From Gemmatimonadota bacterium (GTDB lineage: Bacteria > Gemmatimonadota > Gemmatimonadetes > Longimicrobiales > Gaopeijiaceae): a DNA stretch of 35,594 bases. A program made the position numbers and the translations under genes. Below, piece by piece: positions 1 through 8,164 of the stretch; the stretch's first letter is position 1; every line of letters begins with the position of its first letter. The notes below the pieces were generated by a model. The model was not told the DNA's origin. It ran no database searches and saw only the letters and a program-made list of their open reading frames with translations. The stretch spans positions 1 through 35,594 of the forward strand of contig JAJDNC010000108.1 of assembly GCA_022340865.1 (NCBI GenBank). Direction: 5' to 3'.

Positions 1-20
1 ACGGCTGCGGAGGGCTGCTT

Positions 21-36
21 GTGTCCGGATGGACAC
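21..36. other. Short perfect hairpin near left edge
   Basis: A 6-bp inverted repeat (GTGTCC and GGACAC) encloses the tetraloop GGAT. It lies about 210 bases beyond the stop of the minus-strand response-regulator gene. No T-run follows on either strand, so it is only a possible structure. I see no convincing gene in the remainder of bases 1-247. Confidence 0.25.
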
Positions 37-247
37 GTTGGGCTGGGTCCGGTTGCGTCCCGCGGACTGATTCGAGGAACGCCGGGTGGCGGCGGGTGGG
101 CGGGGCGAGCGAGGATTCGACTTGCGCCCCTCGCGACAACCCGGAGGACCCCCCTGCGTGACGGCGCGTCGCTCCGAGCGAGCCCGCCGCCCACCGCCGC
201 CCCGCTACCACCCAGGTCGCTCAGGTGCCGGCCGACGTTCCTGCGGG

Positions 248-1609
248 TCAGTCCCGCTGGATGCCCAGGCGACGCATGATCTTGAGGAGGCTCGCGTGGT
301 CCGCGAGGCCGAGCTCTTCGGCGGTGCGGGTGACGTGACCGCCGTTGCGCTGCAGCGCGGCGAGGACGATCTCGCGCTCCGCGTCGGCCTTGAGCTCCGT
401 GAATGTCCGGTTCGGTGCGGTGGGTGCGGACTCGGACGAGCCGTCCCGGATCTCGGGCGGGACGTCCACGGCGCGCACGACGTCGTCCGCGGTGGCGATG
501 ACGAGCCGCTCGACGATGTTGCGGAGCTCGCGGACGTTGTTCCTCCGCCAGTCGTAGGCCGAGAGGATCTCGAGCGCTTCGTCGTCGATGGACTTGGCCG
601 GGACCCCGAAGCGCTCGCAGATGCGGGTAAGGAAGTGCTGCGCGAGGAGCGGGACGTCGGAGCGCCGCTCGCGCAGCGGAGGCACCCTGAGGACGTGGAC
701 GTTGAGGCGATAGAGGAGATCCTGGCGGAAGCGGTTCGACTCCACGTCGGCCTCCAGGTCGCGGTGCGTAGCCGCCACGACGCGCGCCTCCACGGATATC
801 GAGCGTTCTCCCCCGAGGCGGACGAGCTCGCCGCCCTCGAGCACCCGGAGCAGCTTCGCCTGTGCCGGCAACGGAAGCTCCCCGACCTCGTCGAGGAAGA
901 GCGTGCCCTTTCCCGCCTGCTCGAAGGCGCCGCGCCGGGTGCGGTCGGCACCCGTGAAGGCCCCCCGCTCGTGACCGAAGAGCTCGCTCTCCACGAGCGT
1001 CTCGGGTAGGGCGGCGCAGTTCAGCGGAACGAAGGGCGCACCCTCGCTCGCCCGAAGCGCGTGGAGGTCCCGCGCCACGAGCTCCTTGCCGGACCCGCTC
1101 TCGCCGAGGATGAGCACCGGGCTCGGAATGGGCGCGAGCCGGCGGATCTCGTCCCGGAGCCGCTGCATGGGCTGGCTCACCCCGACGAGGGACGTCTCCG
1201 CGTCGACCCTGGCACGCAGCACCTTCACCTCGGAAGCGAGGCGTCCCCGCTCCAGGGCGGTGCTCACCTCGTGCATTACGCGCTGCATCGACTCGGCTTT
1301 GTCGATGAAGCCGTAGGCACCGAGCCGGATCGCCTGGGCGCAGCGGTCGAAGTCGCCCGTCCCCGTATAGACGATGACCGGTAGGTCGGAGTCGTGGTCG
1401 CGCATATGGCGCAACACGTCGAATCCGTCGAAGCCCGGCATCTCCAGGTCGAGGATGACGCAGTCGATGGGCTCGTCGGCGAGCACCTCCAGAGCCTCGC
1501 GACCTCCGGTCGCCACCCGCGTATGATAGCCGCCGAGACGCCGCAGATCGTAGGCGTACTGCTCGGCCATGGCGGCCACGTCATCCACCACGAGAATGTG
1601 CTTCTTCAT
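248..1609 (-). CDS. NtrC-family sigma-54-dependent response regulator
   Basis: This 453-aa protein has three domains in order. The receiver domain (about 1-120) has the acidic pair D9/D10, phospho-acceptor D54, T82 and K104. The AAA+ sigma-54 activator domain (about 140-370) has Walker A GESGSGK at 169-175, the sigma-54 contact loop GAFTGA at 216-221 and Walker B ending D240-E241. A Fis-like helix-turn-helix lies at about 405-450. Length and layout are normal for NtrC/AtoC-type activators that open sigma-54 promoters after phosphorylation. A GAGGAGG ribosome site precedes the ATG. The ATGA overlap with the kinase gene upstream makes that kinase the likely partner. Where family members usually have WPGNVREL near the sensor-II region, this protein has WRRNNVREL. 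I found no clear -24/-12 promoter in the neighbouring intergenic DNA, so its targets are unknown. Confidence 0.95.
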   Translation of the reverse strand: MKKHILVVDDVAAMAEQYAYDLRRLGGYHTRVATGGREALEVLADEPIDCVILDLEMPGFDGFDVLRHMRDHDSDLPVIVYTGTGDFDRCAQAIRLGAYGFIDKAESMQRVMHEVSTALERGRLASEVKVLRARVDAETSLVGVSQPMQRLRDEIRRLAPIPSPVLILGESGSGKELVARDLHALRASEGAPFVPLNCAALPETLVESELFGHERGAFTGADRTRRGAFEQAGKGTLFLDEVGELPLPAQAKLLRVLEGGELVRLGGERSISVEARVVAATHRDLEADVESNRFRQDLLYRLNVHVLRVPPLRERRSDVPLLAQHFLTRICERFGVPAKSIDDEALEILSAYDWRRNNVRELRNIVERLVIATADDVVRAVDVPPEIRDGSSESAPTAPNRTFTELKADAEREIVLAALQRNGGHVTRTAEELGLADHASLLKIMRRLGIQRD

Positions 1610-3378
1610 TGCGCCTCCTCGTGCGCGGCGGCCGAACCCTCCAGGGAGGGCAGCTCGACCCGGAACCGGGTCCCCCGCCCGGGCTCGCTCCGAACGTCGA
1701 TTCGACCCCCGAGGTCGGCTACCAGGCGTCGCACGATGGACAGGCCGAGACCGGTTCCGTCCGGCTTGGTGGAGAAGAAGTCCTCGAAGATGCGCTCCAG
1801 CTGCGCGGGGTCGACGCCGCGGCCGGTGTCCTCCACCGTCAGCACGACCAGGGCTCCTTGTGGCCCACCTTCGGCGGACGTCCCCACCGCCACCTCGCCG
1901 GGGCCCTCCAGGCTCTCCAACCCGTTCACCACAAGGTTCTCGATGATCCGGCGCAACACGACCGGGTCGGCGGCCACCCGCGGCAGCGGCTCCGCGAGGC
2001 CGGTGCGGAGCCTGGCCCCGGTGGGCACCACCGCGTCCCGCACGACGCCTCGGGCGACGTCGTTCACGTCGGTGGGTCGCCGTTCGGCGCGCGGCGAGAG
2101 CCTCGCGTAGGTGGAAGCCAGGCTCTCGAGATACGCGATGCCCCCGTCCAGCGTGCCCTGGCGCTCGGCGAACACCGGGGCCAGCTCGTCCGGCGACTCT
2201 CCCGCGACCTCGGCCAGGTGCCGGACGACGTTGCGGATGGGCACCAGGCCATTCCGGATGTCGTGGTTCACCTGCCGGGCCAGGTCTCCCACCGTGGCGC
2301 GGCGCTCGGCCTGCCTGAGATCCGCCACGCTGGCCTTCAGGCGCTCGACCATCGCGCCCATGAGACGTGAGAGCGTGCCGATCTCGTCGAGGCGACCCGA
2401 GCGGAAATCCACGTCGAGACGGTCGAGGTTCAGCCGCCGGGTCTTCCCGGCGAGCTCGGCCAGGGGACGGCTCACGCGTGTCGAGACCGCGTGGGCGATG
2501 AGCAGGGCCAGCAGCAGGGCGACCACGAGCCCGCCGCCGAACCAGAGGTCCATCCGACGCTCGAGGGCGGCCAGCGGAGCGAGGGAGTGCGTGACCACCA
2601 CGCGTGCGGTTTCTAGGACGGGTGCCGGGGTCGCGTCGTCCAGGAAGGGCAGGGCCAGCTCCGCCCGCATGGCCCCGGGACCGGCTCCGAGACCAGGCCG
2701 CGACCCGGCGTTCCCTGTCGCCGTTCCCATATCGATCACGGCGGCGCTGTCGGCGAGCGCGTCCACGCCGCCCGGCCCGAGCAGCGTCACCGAGGGGTCC
2801 CCGGCGCCTTGCTGGCGGGCCAGCCGGTCGAGGAACCCCCGGTCCACGGCGATACCGCCCGCCAGGAGGAAGCGCCGTCCACCCATCTCGAACACGTGTC
2901 CGCGCGCCAGGGTGAGGAACGAGCCTTCGGCCGTGCGCGCCCGCACCAGCACCGGTCCGGCGGTCGCTCGGAGAACGGAGTCGACGGCCGTCGCGCGTCT
3001 GTCGTACTCGTTGCGGAAGTGTCCGGAGCTCAGGATCCGCCCGGACGGATCGAGGAGCATCAGGTAGTCGAGCCCGGCCAACGGCATGGCGCGGCCGGCC
3101 CAGTCCAACACCGCCGGGCTCTCCTGGCCGAGAAGGACGGCGGCACGAACCCGAGGGTCGGCCGCGACGCCGGACGCGAGAGCCGAGAGCCGGGCGTCGA
3201 CGGTCCGATTCTGGCGGGCCATGTCCTCGTGGATCACCGCTACGAGCTCCTGGACCCTCGCTCGGTACTGTGCGGTGAGCGTCCTGTCGACCTCCTTGCG
3301 GATGCCGACGGTGAGGACGGCCAGCGGGGCCAGGGCGACCACGATGGACGCGATGAGGACCCGAGCGCGGAACGTCAT
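1606..3378 (-). CDS. Membrane sensor histidine kinase with HAMP domain
   Basis: This 590-aa protein has a first membrane helix at about 5-27, an extracytoplasmic sensor region of roughly 245 residues, and a second membrane helix at about 278-300. A HAMP linker follows (PLAEL and the GRLDEIG region). The dimerisation/phospho-acceptor helix has the likely phospho-histidine H372 in NHDIRN. The C-terminal ATPase domain has N, G1 (DTGRG) and G2 (GTGLGLS) boxes. The HDIRNGL form resembles NtrB/NtrY-like kinases rather than the commoner HELRTPL. The stop overlaps the start of the NtrC-type regulator by 4 bp, and its own start overlaps the binding-lipoprotein gene by 4 bp, so all three are translationally coupled. 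The extracytoplasmic domain matched no named ligand domain by eye. The sensed compound is probably presented by the upstream lipoprotein. Confidence 0.94.
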   Translation of the reverse strand: MTFRARVLIASIVVALAPLAVLTVGIRKEVDRTLTAQYRARVQELVAVIHEDMARQNRTVDARLSALASGVAADPRVRAAVLLGQESPAVLDWAGRAMPLAGLDYLMLLDPSGRILSSGHFRNEYDRRATAVDSVLRATAGPVLVRARTAEGSFLTLARGHVFEMGGRRFLLAGGIAVDRGFLDRLARQQGAGDPSVTLLGPGGVDALADSAAVIDMGTATGNAGSRPGLGAGPGAMRAELALPFLDDATPAPVLETARVVVTHSLAPLAALERRMDLWFGGGLVVALLLALLIAHAVSTRVSRPLAELAGKTRRLNLDRLDVDFRSGRLDEIGTLSRLMGAMVERLKASVADLRQAERRATVGDLARQVNHDIRNGLVPIRNVVRHLAEVAGESPDELAPVFAERQGTLDGGIAYLESLASTYARLSPRAERRPTDVNDVARGVVRDAVVPTGARLRTGLAEPLPRVAADPVVLRRIIENLVVNGLESLEGPGEVAVGTSAEGGPQGALVVLTVEDTGRGVDPAQLERIFEDFFSTKPDGTGLGLSIVRRLVADLGGRIDVRSEPGRGTRFRVELPSLEGSAAAHEEAQ

Positions 3379-4931
3379 CGTACGCGTTCCGTGGGACGGA
3401 AGATCAGCGTCCCGTCACCGTCGATGCCGATGCCCGTGATCCCGCTCCGGACGACGGCCGAGGAGCGCACGTCGAGGAGCGGGGTCACGCGGAGGCCCGA
3501 GGCGGAGGAGAGGGCCCACTTCGCCACGTCGTCTCCGGCGCCGAGCGATGCCGAGACGCAGGGACCGCCGGGGGCCCGCGGCACCGGGATCACAAAGGCC
3601 AACGCGCTCCCGTCGCGCATCGCTCGCACCAGGGAAGGTTCGTCCAGAGTGGCCGCCACGAGGGATCCGCTCCCGGCTCCCACGGCCGGCACGGCCTGCG
3701 CGAGCCAGGGCGGCGGCGCCGTGCCGAGGTCGGTGAGCCCCACCAGGCGCTCCGCCAGGGAGCGGGCCACCGGATCGCCCGACGGGTAGGCGATGCGGAG
3801 CCCGAACCCATGCGGCGATGGACGATCCGGAACGGAGGCGTCCTGGCGGGTGGCGCTCTCTTCGGCGCCTACCCCTCGGGGGCAGTCGCCGGCGGTCCAC
3901 CAGAACGGTGGTTGGGCCGGGCGCGCATCCGCCCGCACGGCGCCCCGCGCGAGCCTCTCCAGGGCCTCGACGGGAACCACCGCTGCCGTCCCGCCCTCGC
4001 CCCCCGTCTCCTCCGCGGCGACGACATAGGTTCGCGACCAGGGCAGCGGCACGGTGGTGAAGCCCGGCAGTGCCCGGGCGTACGCCAGCACCTCCGGGTC
4101 GGCGGACACCAGAACGTCCACACCCCGATCGAGGGCGCTCCTCGCATCGGAGCTTCCGGAGGTCCCCACGGCGCTGAACGTGATGGATCCGCGCCAGGGC
4201 GGTGCCTCCCCGGCCACCACGCGGATCTCTCCCGGCGGGAGGTCCGAAGCCACCAGAGGCCGGTAGAATCCGCTCCCCTCCGGCCAGGGACCCAGGCTTC
4301 CCGCGCCGGTCACCGCCAGCTCCGCCCTGTCGAACGTCTCCACCGTCGTGGACGGCTCCGTCAGGAAGACCGCGAGCTCGCGGTCCCCGACAACAGCCAC
4401 GGAGTCGACGATGGAGCCGACTCGGCCGCCGGCGGCGGTCGCGACTCCCCGCGTCGTCCAACTGCGTGCCACCGCCTGCGCATCCACCGGCGTTCCATCC
4501 CAGAATCGGGCGTCCTGCCGGAGCGTGAACGACCAACGGCGGCCCTGCCCGTCGTGCGACCAGGAGACCGCGAGAGCGGGCTCGGGGCGGCCCTCGCAGT
4601 CGACCCGCACCAGGGTCTGGTAGAGCTGCCGGAACACCAGGCGCGCGCTCGCGTTGTCCGGGTCCGGAGCGCGGGTGGGATCCACGGGATGCTCGAGAGC
4701 CACCCGCAGGTCGCCCGCCACGGGACGCTCCTCCGCCGCAGGCGCCGCGCCCTGCCTCGCGGCTGCAAGCGCCGAATCGTGTCCCGCCGCTGCGAGCGTG
4801 GCCAGAGAGCAGCGCGCTGCGACCCCGACCGCCGACGGGGGCTCGGGCCGCGGGCCCGACACCGCGCACCCGGCGACGAGGAGAGCTTGCGCCGTCGCGA
4901 GGAGCGGAATCGGGCGGGTACATCCGGACAT
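3375..4931 (-). CDS. Solute-binding lipoprotein, family 5 (OppA/DppA-like), coupled to a two-component system
   Basis: This 518-aa protein starts with a lipoprotein signal whose lipobox LVAGC puts the acylated cysteine at C22. From about residue 70 it follows the family 5 extracellular solute-binding pattern. Markers are a region rich in LRVALEHPVDPTRAPD, then RQLYQTLVRVD, then SWSHDGQGRRWSFTLR with the typical FWDGTPVDA element. Family 5 proteins bind peptides, nickel or similar ligands for ABC importers. No permease or ATPase gene is nearby; the next genes, joined by 4-bp overlap, are a kinase and its regulator. I infer a ligand-sensing role in the periplasm or on a membrane surface. The ATG at 4931 was chosen because it gives a complete lipoprotein signal and a GGAAG site lies upstream. 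The C-terminal half is more divergent than the N-terminal half. Confidence 0.82.
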   Translation of the reverse strand: MSGCTRPIPLLATAQALLVAGCAVSGPRPEPPSAVGVAARCSLATLAAAGHDSALAAARQGAAPAAEERPVAGDLRVALEHPVDPTRAPDPDNASARLVFRQLYQTLVRVDCEGRPEPALAVSWSHDGQGRRWSFTLRQDARFWDGTPVDAQAVARSWTTRGVATAAGGRVGSIVDSVAVVGDRELAVFLTEPSTTVETFDRAELAVTGAGSLGPWPEGSGFYRPLVASDLPPGEIRVVAGEAPPWRGSITFSAVGTSGSSDARSALDRGVDVLVSADPEVLAYARALPGFTTVPLPWSRTYVVAAEETGGEGGTAAVVPVEALERLARGAVRADARPAQPPFWWTAGDCPRGVGAEESATRQDASVPDRPSPHGFGLRIAYPSGDPVARSLAERLVGLTDLGTAPPPWLAQAVPAVGAGSGSLVAATLDEPSLVRAMRDGSALAFVIPVPRAPGGPCVSASLGAGDDVAKWALSSASGLRVTPLLDVRSSAVVRSGITGIGIDGDGTLIFRPTERVR

Positions 4932-5010
4932 GGTCGGGTTCGCTTCCGTGGTCGGCGATCACCTTACGGCCGCACGGTAGCGTACACCGCCACGTGGGGG
5001 AATGCCCTGG

Positions 5011-6045
5011 CTACCCCTCCGTTACGACCCCACGCGTGTCGCGGTTCTGCCACTGCACCATCCAGCCCGGGTACTCGCTGGGGAGCGCGCTCGCCTCGTC
5101 CAGACGCCGGATCTGGTCGCTGGAGAGCTCCACGTCGGCGGCGGCGAGGTCGTCGACGAGCTGCTCGCGGGTCCTGGCGCCGAGGATGACGCTGGTCACG
5201 AACGGCCTCGTGAGCTGCCACGCGAGGGCCAGGCGCGCCACCGAGATTCCGAGCTCGCCGGCGACCTCACGCATCACGGGAAGGACGCGACGCAGGCGAT
5301 CGTCATCCACCGGAGGAAAGTCGAAGGACGTCCGCCGGGCGCCCTCCGGCCCGGGCTCGCCGGGCTCGAACTTGCCCGAGAGCAGGCCGCCCGCGAGGGG
5401 GCTCCACGGCAGAATCGCGATCCCCTCGCTCTGCGCCAGGGGCACGATCTCGCGCTCGATCTCGCGCCCGGCGATGGAGTAGTAGACCTGCGCGCTCTGG
5501 AAGCGCGCGAGCCCGTGCGCATCGGCGAAGCCGACGGCCTTCATCGCCATCCACGCCGGCAGGTTGCTGAACCCGACATAGCGGGCCTTGCCGGACCGCA
5601 CGACGTCGTCGAGTGCCCGCACCGTCTCTTCGATGGGGGTGGCGGGGTCCACGCCGTGGATCTGGTAGAGGTCGACGTAGTCGAGACCGAGCCGCTCCAG
5701 GCTCTGATCGATCCCCGCGAGGATCCGGGATCGCGAGAGTCCGATCTCGTTCACGCCCGGACCCACGCGTCCGCGCACCTTGGTCGCGACGACGATCTGG
5801 TCCCGCGGTGGCGCCAGCGCCTCGAGGGCGCCGCCGAGGAGGCGCTCCGCCTCGCCCTGGGAGTAGACATCGGCCGTGTCGAAGAAGTTCACGCCGCCGT
5901 CGAGCGCGATGCCCACCAGCTTCTCGGCCTCCTTCTTTCCGAGCTTGCCGATGGCCTCCCAGAAGCCCCTTCCCCCGAACGTCATCGTGCCGAAGCACAG
6001 CTCGGAGACGAACACCCCTGTCCTTCCCAGCGCGTTGTATCGCAT
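5011..6045 (-). CDS. Aldo/keto reductase
   Basis: This 344-aa protein is an NAD(P)H-dependent aldo/keto reductase with a TIM-barrel fold. It opens with the family start RYNALGRTGVFVSELCFGT. The catalytic tetrad is visible as D56, Y61 (FFDTADVY), K89 (VVATK) and H130 (YQIHG). The late SVILGARTREQL segment contributes to the cofactor pocket in this family. The ATG at 6045 was preferred over a longer in-frame start at 6132. The extra 29 residues are unlike the family, and a GGGGAAAG ribosome site sits just before 6045. The gene ends 79 bp before the solute-binding lipoprotein on the same strand and may be read with it. Physiological substrate cannot be told from sequence. Confidence 0.94.
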   Translation of the reverse strand: MRYNALGRTGVFVSELCFGTMTFGGRGFWEAIGKLGKKEAEKLVGIALDGGVNFFDTADVYSQGEAERLLGGALEALAPPRDQIVVATKVRGRVGPGVNEIGLSRSRILAGIDQSLERLGLDYVDLYQIHGVDPATPIEETVRALDDVVRSGKARYVGFSNLPAWMAMKAVGFADAHGLARFQSAQVYYSIAGREIEREIVPLAQSEGIAILPWSPLAGGLLSGKFEPGEPGPEGARRTSFDFPPVDDDRLRRVLPVMREVAGELGISVARLALAWQLTRPFVTSVILGARTREQLVDDLAAADVELSSDQIRRLDEASALPSEYPGWMVQWQNRDTRGVVTEG

Positions 6046-6079
6046 GACTTTCCCCAGCGTACGGTTCGAAGCGTTCGAC

Positions 6080-6162
6080 GCGGGCTCGTAAGCCCGCCCC
6101 GATCGCGACTCGATCGGCGCGTCGACCCGCATCCGTGGCTCCCCACCCCTCCGGGGTCGACG
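6080..6162. other. Cluster of three stem-loops between hipA and the aldo/keto reductase
   Basis: Three adjacent inverted repeats occupy most of this stretch. They are 6080-6097 (7-bp stem GCGGGCT/AGCCCGC, loop CGTA), 6099-6117 (7-bp stem CCGATCG/CGATCGG, loop CGACT) and 6120-6162 (9-bp stem CGTCGACCC/GGGTCGACG, 25-nt loop). On the minus strand they follow the hipA stop and lie within about 120 bases of the reductase start. They could end hipA transcription or form a leader structure for the reductase. No T-run is present, so a standard intrinsic terminator is not supported. Confidence 0.5.
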
Positions 6163-6241
6163 ACTACGTCACACTTCGCCCCGGCGAACGTTCCGGCCGT
6201 GTGTCCGCCCGAGTGGGAGACCGAGCGATGCCTCTCCGGCG

Positions 6242-7531
6242 CTACCCGACCTCCTGCCGGCGCCGGGCCAGGGCGTCGCCGATGGCTCGCGCGCTGGCAG
6301 GCTCCACTCCGACGTCGCGGGCGTACCCGTCCCACCGGGCGAGCACCTCGCGGGTCTCGTCGATGATCCGGTGTGGCGCCCGGAGCCCGAAGGTCCGGCC
6401 GAGCTCGATGAGGTCCTTCCGGGTGATGCCCGACCGCTTGTCGGCGACCCGCATCTGGTGCGCCGAGGTCCATTCCGTCCCCTGCGCGTACGTCACGTCG
6501 TACGCCGGAGTGAGCCGCCAGCCCCCGTCCCTGTCCATGTGGAAGGACAGGTTCTTCACGTGATCGTCCTGATTGACGGCGAGCACGTTGAACACGGCGC
6601 GCCGGTAGCCCTCGATGACGGCGGCCGTCGGCATTCCCAGCCGCAGGATGGTGCGCAGGTACTCCTCGTAGCTGCTGGCCCCCAGGTCGTTGTAGTCGAC
6701 GTGGAGCAGACCTCCGAGGGTGTGCTGGTGGAGCGGGTCGTCCCCCGGTCGGTCGAACCGCGGAATCACGAGGTGCGCGTGTCCCTGGGGCCCCTCGAGG
6801 ACGATGACCTCGACGACGTCCAGGCCGGCATCCCGGGCCATCGCCGCATAGGCGGCTTCCACGCGGTTGTGCGGCTGCGGGGCCCCCATCCGGCCCTTCC
6901 GGGCGTCGCTGCCCACGCCGTCGAACTTCAGGATGGCCGGAATGTCGCCGGGCCGGGCCGGAGCGAACCCCGACCGGATCTCGCGCGTCTCCGGATTGTA
7001 GAGCACAACCGCCTTGGGCCGCATGCCCCCGGCGGACGAGCCGATGCGATAGATCTCCGGGAGGACCACGTTCAGGTCGCCCTCGAGGATCCGGCGCGCG
7101 TCGGCCACCAGGGCGGCGATGTCCAGCGCCTGGGCTTCGGCCGCGCGCGGGGGCACATCCTCCGGTGGGTGGAACTCGAGGGCGCCGATCCCCCGGGTGC
7201 CCACGTAGAGCAGATGCTGCACGGGAGAGAGGGCGAGGTCGACCTGGCCGCGGGCCGTGTAGTAGGCTCGGATGACCTGGCTGCCGAACGCGTCCGGGAG
7301 CGCGTCGGCGAGGACCCCGGGCAGTCCGCGGAACGCGGGCTTGCGCAGGAGCTCGCGGAACTGGATCGGCCCGCGGAGCGTGCGCGGCAGGTGGATGGGC
7401 GAGATCTCGAGCCCGCTGCGACGGTAAGGGTCGGCGTACTCGAAGATCACGCTCCGGTCGTCGAGCTCCGCTACGGCCCCCACCAGGCGGCCCCAGAGGC
7501 GGATCTCGGCGGACGCGGCCACTTCAGCCAC
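6242..7531 (-). CDS. hipA: HipA-family serine/threonine kinase toxin
   Basis: This 429-aa protein matches the HipA kinase family. It has an N-terminal HipA_N-type region (about 10-120) and the glycine-rich ATP loop GSSAGGMRPK at 164-173. K202 is in the AILKFD strand. The catalytic loop NQDDHVKN at 320-327 contains the likely catalytic D322 and metal-binding N327, and D345 lies in the activation-segment motif PAYDV. HipA of Escherichia coli phosphorylates glutamyl-tRNA synthetase and causes growth arrest; the target here is not known. All catalytic residues appear intact, so an active toxin is plausible. The start is GTG and overlaps the end of the antitoxin gene by 8 bp, the usual hipBA order and coupling. 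Confidence 0.93.
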   Translation of the reverse strand: MAEVAASAEIRLWGRLVGAVAELDDRSVIFEYADPYRRSGLEISPIHLPRTLRGPIQFRELLRKPAFRGLPGVLADALPDAFGSQVIRAYYTARGQVDLALSPVQHLLYVGTRGIGALEFHPPEDVPPRAAEAQALDIAALVADARRILEGDLNVVLPEIYRIGSSAGGMRPKAVVLYNPETREIRSGFAPARPGDIPAILKFDGVGSDARKGRMGAPQPHNRVEAAYAAMARDAGLDVVEVIVLEGPQGHAHLVIPRFDRPGDDPLHQHTLGGLLHVDYNDLGASSYEEYLRTILRLGMPTAAVIEGYRRAVFNVLAVNQDDHVKNLSFHMDRDGGWRLTPAYDVTYAQGTEWTSAHQMRVADKRSGITRKDLIELGRTFGLRAPHRIIDETREVLARWDGYARDVGVEPASARAIGDALARRRQEVG

Positions 7532-7820
7532 GCGTGCCTTCGCTCCTTCTCTCCCGGATCAGCGCCATGGGGCTGATCGCCGGCTCCGGGACGAACTCGT
7601 TCAGGGCCGTGAGCCGCTCGTAGACACGGAGCAGGCGCACCACGGTCAGCGTGGTGGGATTGAGCCCGTGCTCGGCTCGGGACACCGTCTTCTCCGAGAG
7701 GCCGGACAGGCCGGCCACGTGACCCAGGGTCAGATCCCGGCTTCGGCGCAGCGCCTGGAGCCTCAGGCCGATCTCCTTCAGGACCTCGGGGTCCGTGGAA
7801 TGCGTACTTATATGTCCCAT
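7524..7820 (-). CDS. hipB: HipB-like XRE-family antitoxin
   Basis: This 98-aa protein is a helix-turn-helix protein of the XRE/Cro type at about residues 13-66. The recognition region is TLGHVAGLSGLSEKTVSRAEHG. It lies immediately upstream of hipA with an 8-bp overlap. It should bind HipA and repress the operon, as in known hipBA modules. The ATG at 7820 overlaps the last base pairs of the nearest of four palindromes, so bound HipB would also cover the start codon. The ribosome site is weak (AAGAAGA). The 30-residue tail after the helix-turn-helix is basic and probably contacts the toxin. Confidence 0.92.
   Translation of the reverse strand: MGHISTHSTDPEVLKEIGLRLQALRRSRDLTLGHVAGLSGLSEKTVSRAEHGLNPTTLTVVRLLRVYERLTALNEFVPEPAISPMALIRERRSEGTRG
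7804..7817. promoter_or_regulatory. Candidate HipB operator O1 (imperfect)
   Basis: GTACTTATATGTCC shares the ATGTCC half-site and the 14-bp frame of the operator at 7943-7956. The left arm is imperfect. It directly abuts the hipB start codon. Its centre is 40 bp from the centre of the next palindrome. Confidence 0.55.
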
Positions 7821-7843
7821 CGTCGGTCTTCTTGATGAAAATC

Positions 7844-7857
7844 AGACATGTATGTCT
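7844..7857. promoter_or_regulatory. Candidate HipB operator O2 (perfect palindrome)
   Basis: AGACAT-GT-ATGTCT is a perfect 6+2+6 inverted repeat, 24 bp upstream of the hipB start. The core ACATNNATGT is shared with O3, and the outer sequence resembles O1 and O4. Confidence 0.7.
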
Positions 7858-7900
7858 TGTCCAAGGTAACCGGAGACCGGCGCGTCGGACAAGGGCGAGC

Positions 7901-7918
7901 TCGTACATATATGTACGA
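7901..7918. promoter_or_regulatory. Candidate HipB operator O3 (18-bp perfect palindrome)
   Basis: TCGTACATATATGTACGA equals its own reverse complement over 18 bp. It carries the core ACATNNATGT found in O2. Its centre is 59 bp from O2 and 40 bp from O4. Confidence 0.7.
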
Positions 7919-7942
7919 TTGTCCGGAAATATGGCGCCCTTA

Positions 7943-7956
7943 GGACTTTTATGTCC
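7943..7956. promoter_or_regulatory. Candidate HipB operator O4
   Basis: GGACTTTTATGTCC is an inverted repeat of GGACxT and ATGTCC with one mismatch. It shares ATGTCC with O1. No gene lies in 7821-8164; apart from these palindromes I see no clear feature in that stretch. Confidence 0.6.
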
Positions 7957-8164
7957 GCAAGCGCGACCTGTGGGCGTGCCTCGCGTTGCCACGGACTTGA
8001 CCCTGTCCGCTCGAGTGCGGGATGGCGCACCGCGCGACTGCGGGAGCGAACTTGCGCGATCCAATTTCCCACGACGGCGTGACGCCCGAGGGGGGCATCG
8101 GACCGAGCTTTGGATCGTGACGCGGTGGACATGCCGCGTGGCGACGTTCGGAGGGAGGTGCCCC

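Noticed and set aside
4932..5010. Possible sigma-54 promoter before the solute-binding lipoprotein gene
   Set aside because: A TGGCGG element is present but the -12 GC element is not at the required distance.
7832..8164. N-terminal extension of the small membrane protein
   Set aside because: The extension runs across the hipBA operators and its composition is non-protein-like. A strong ribosome site supports the ATG at 8165.
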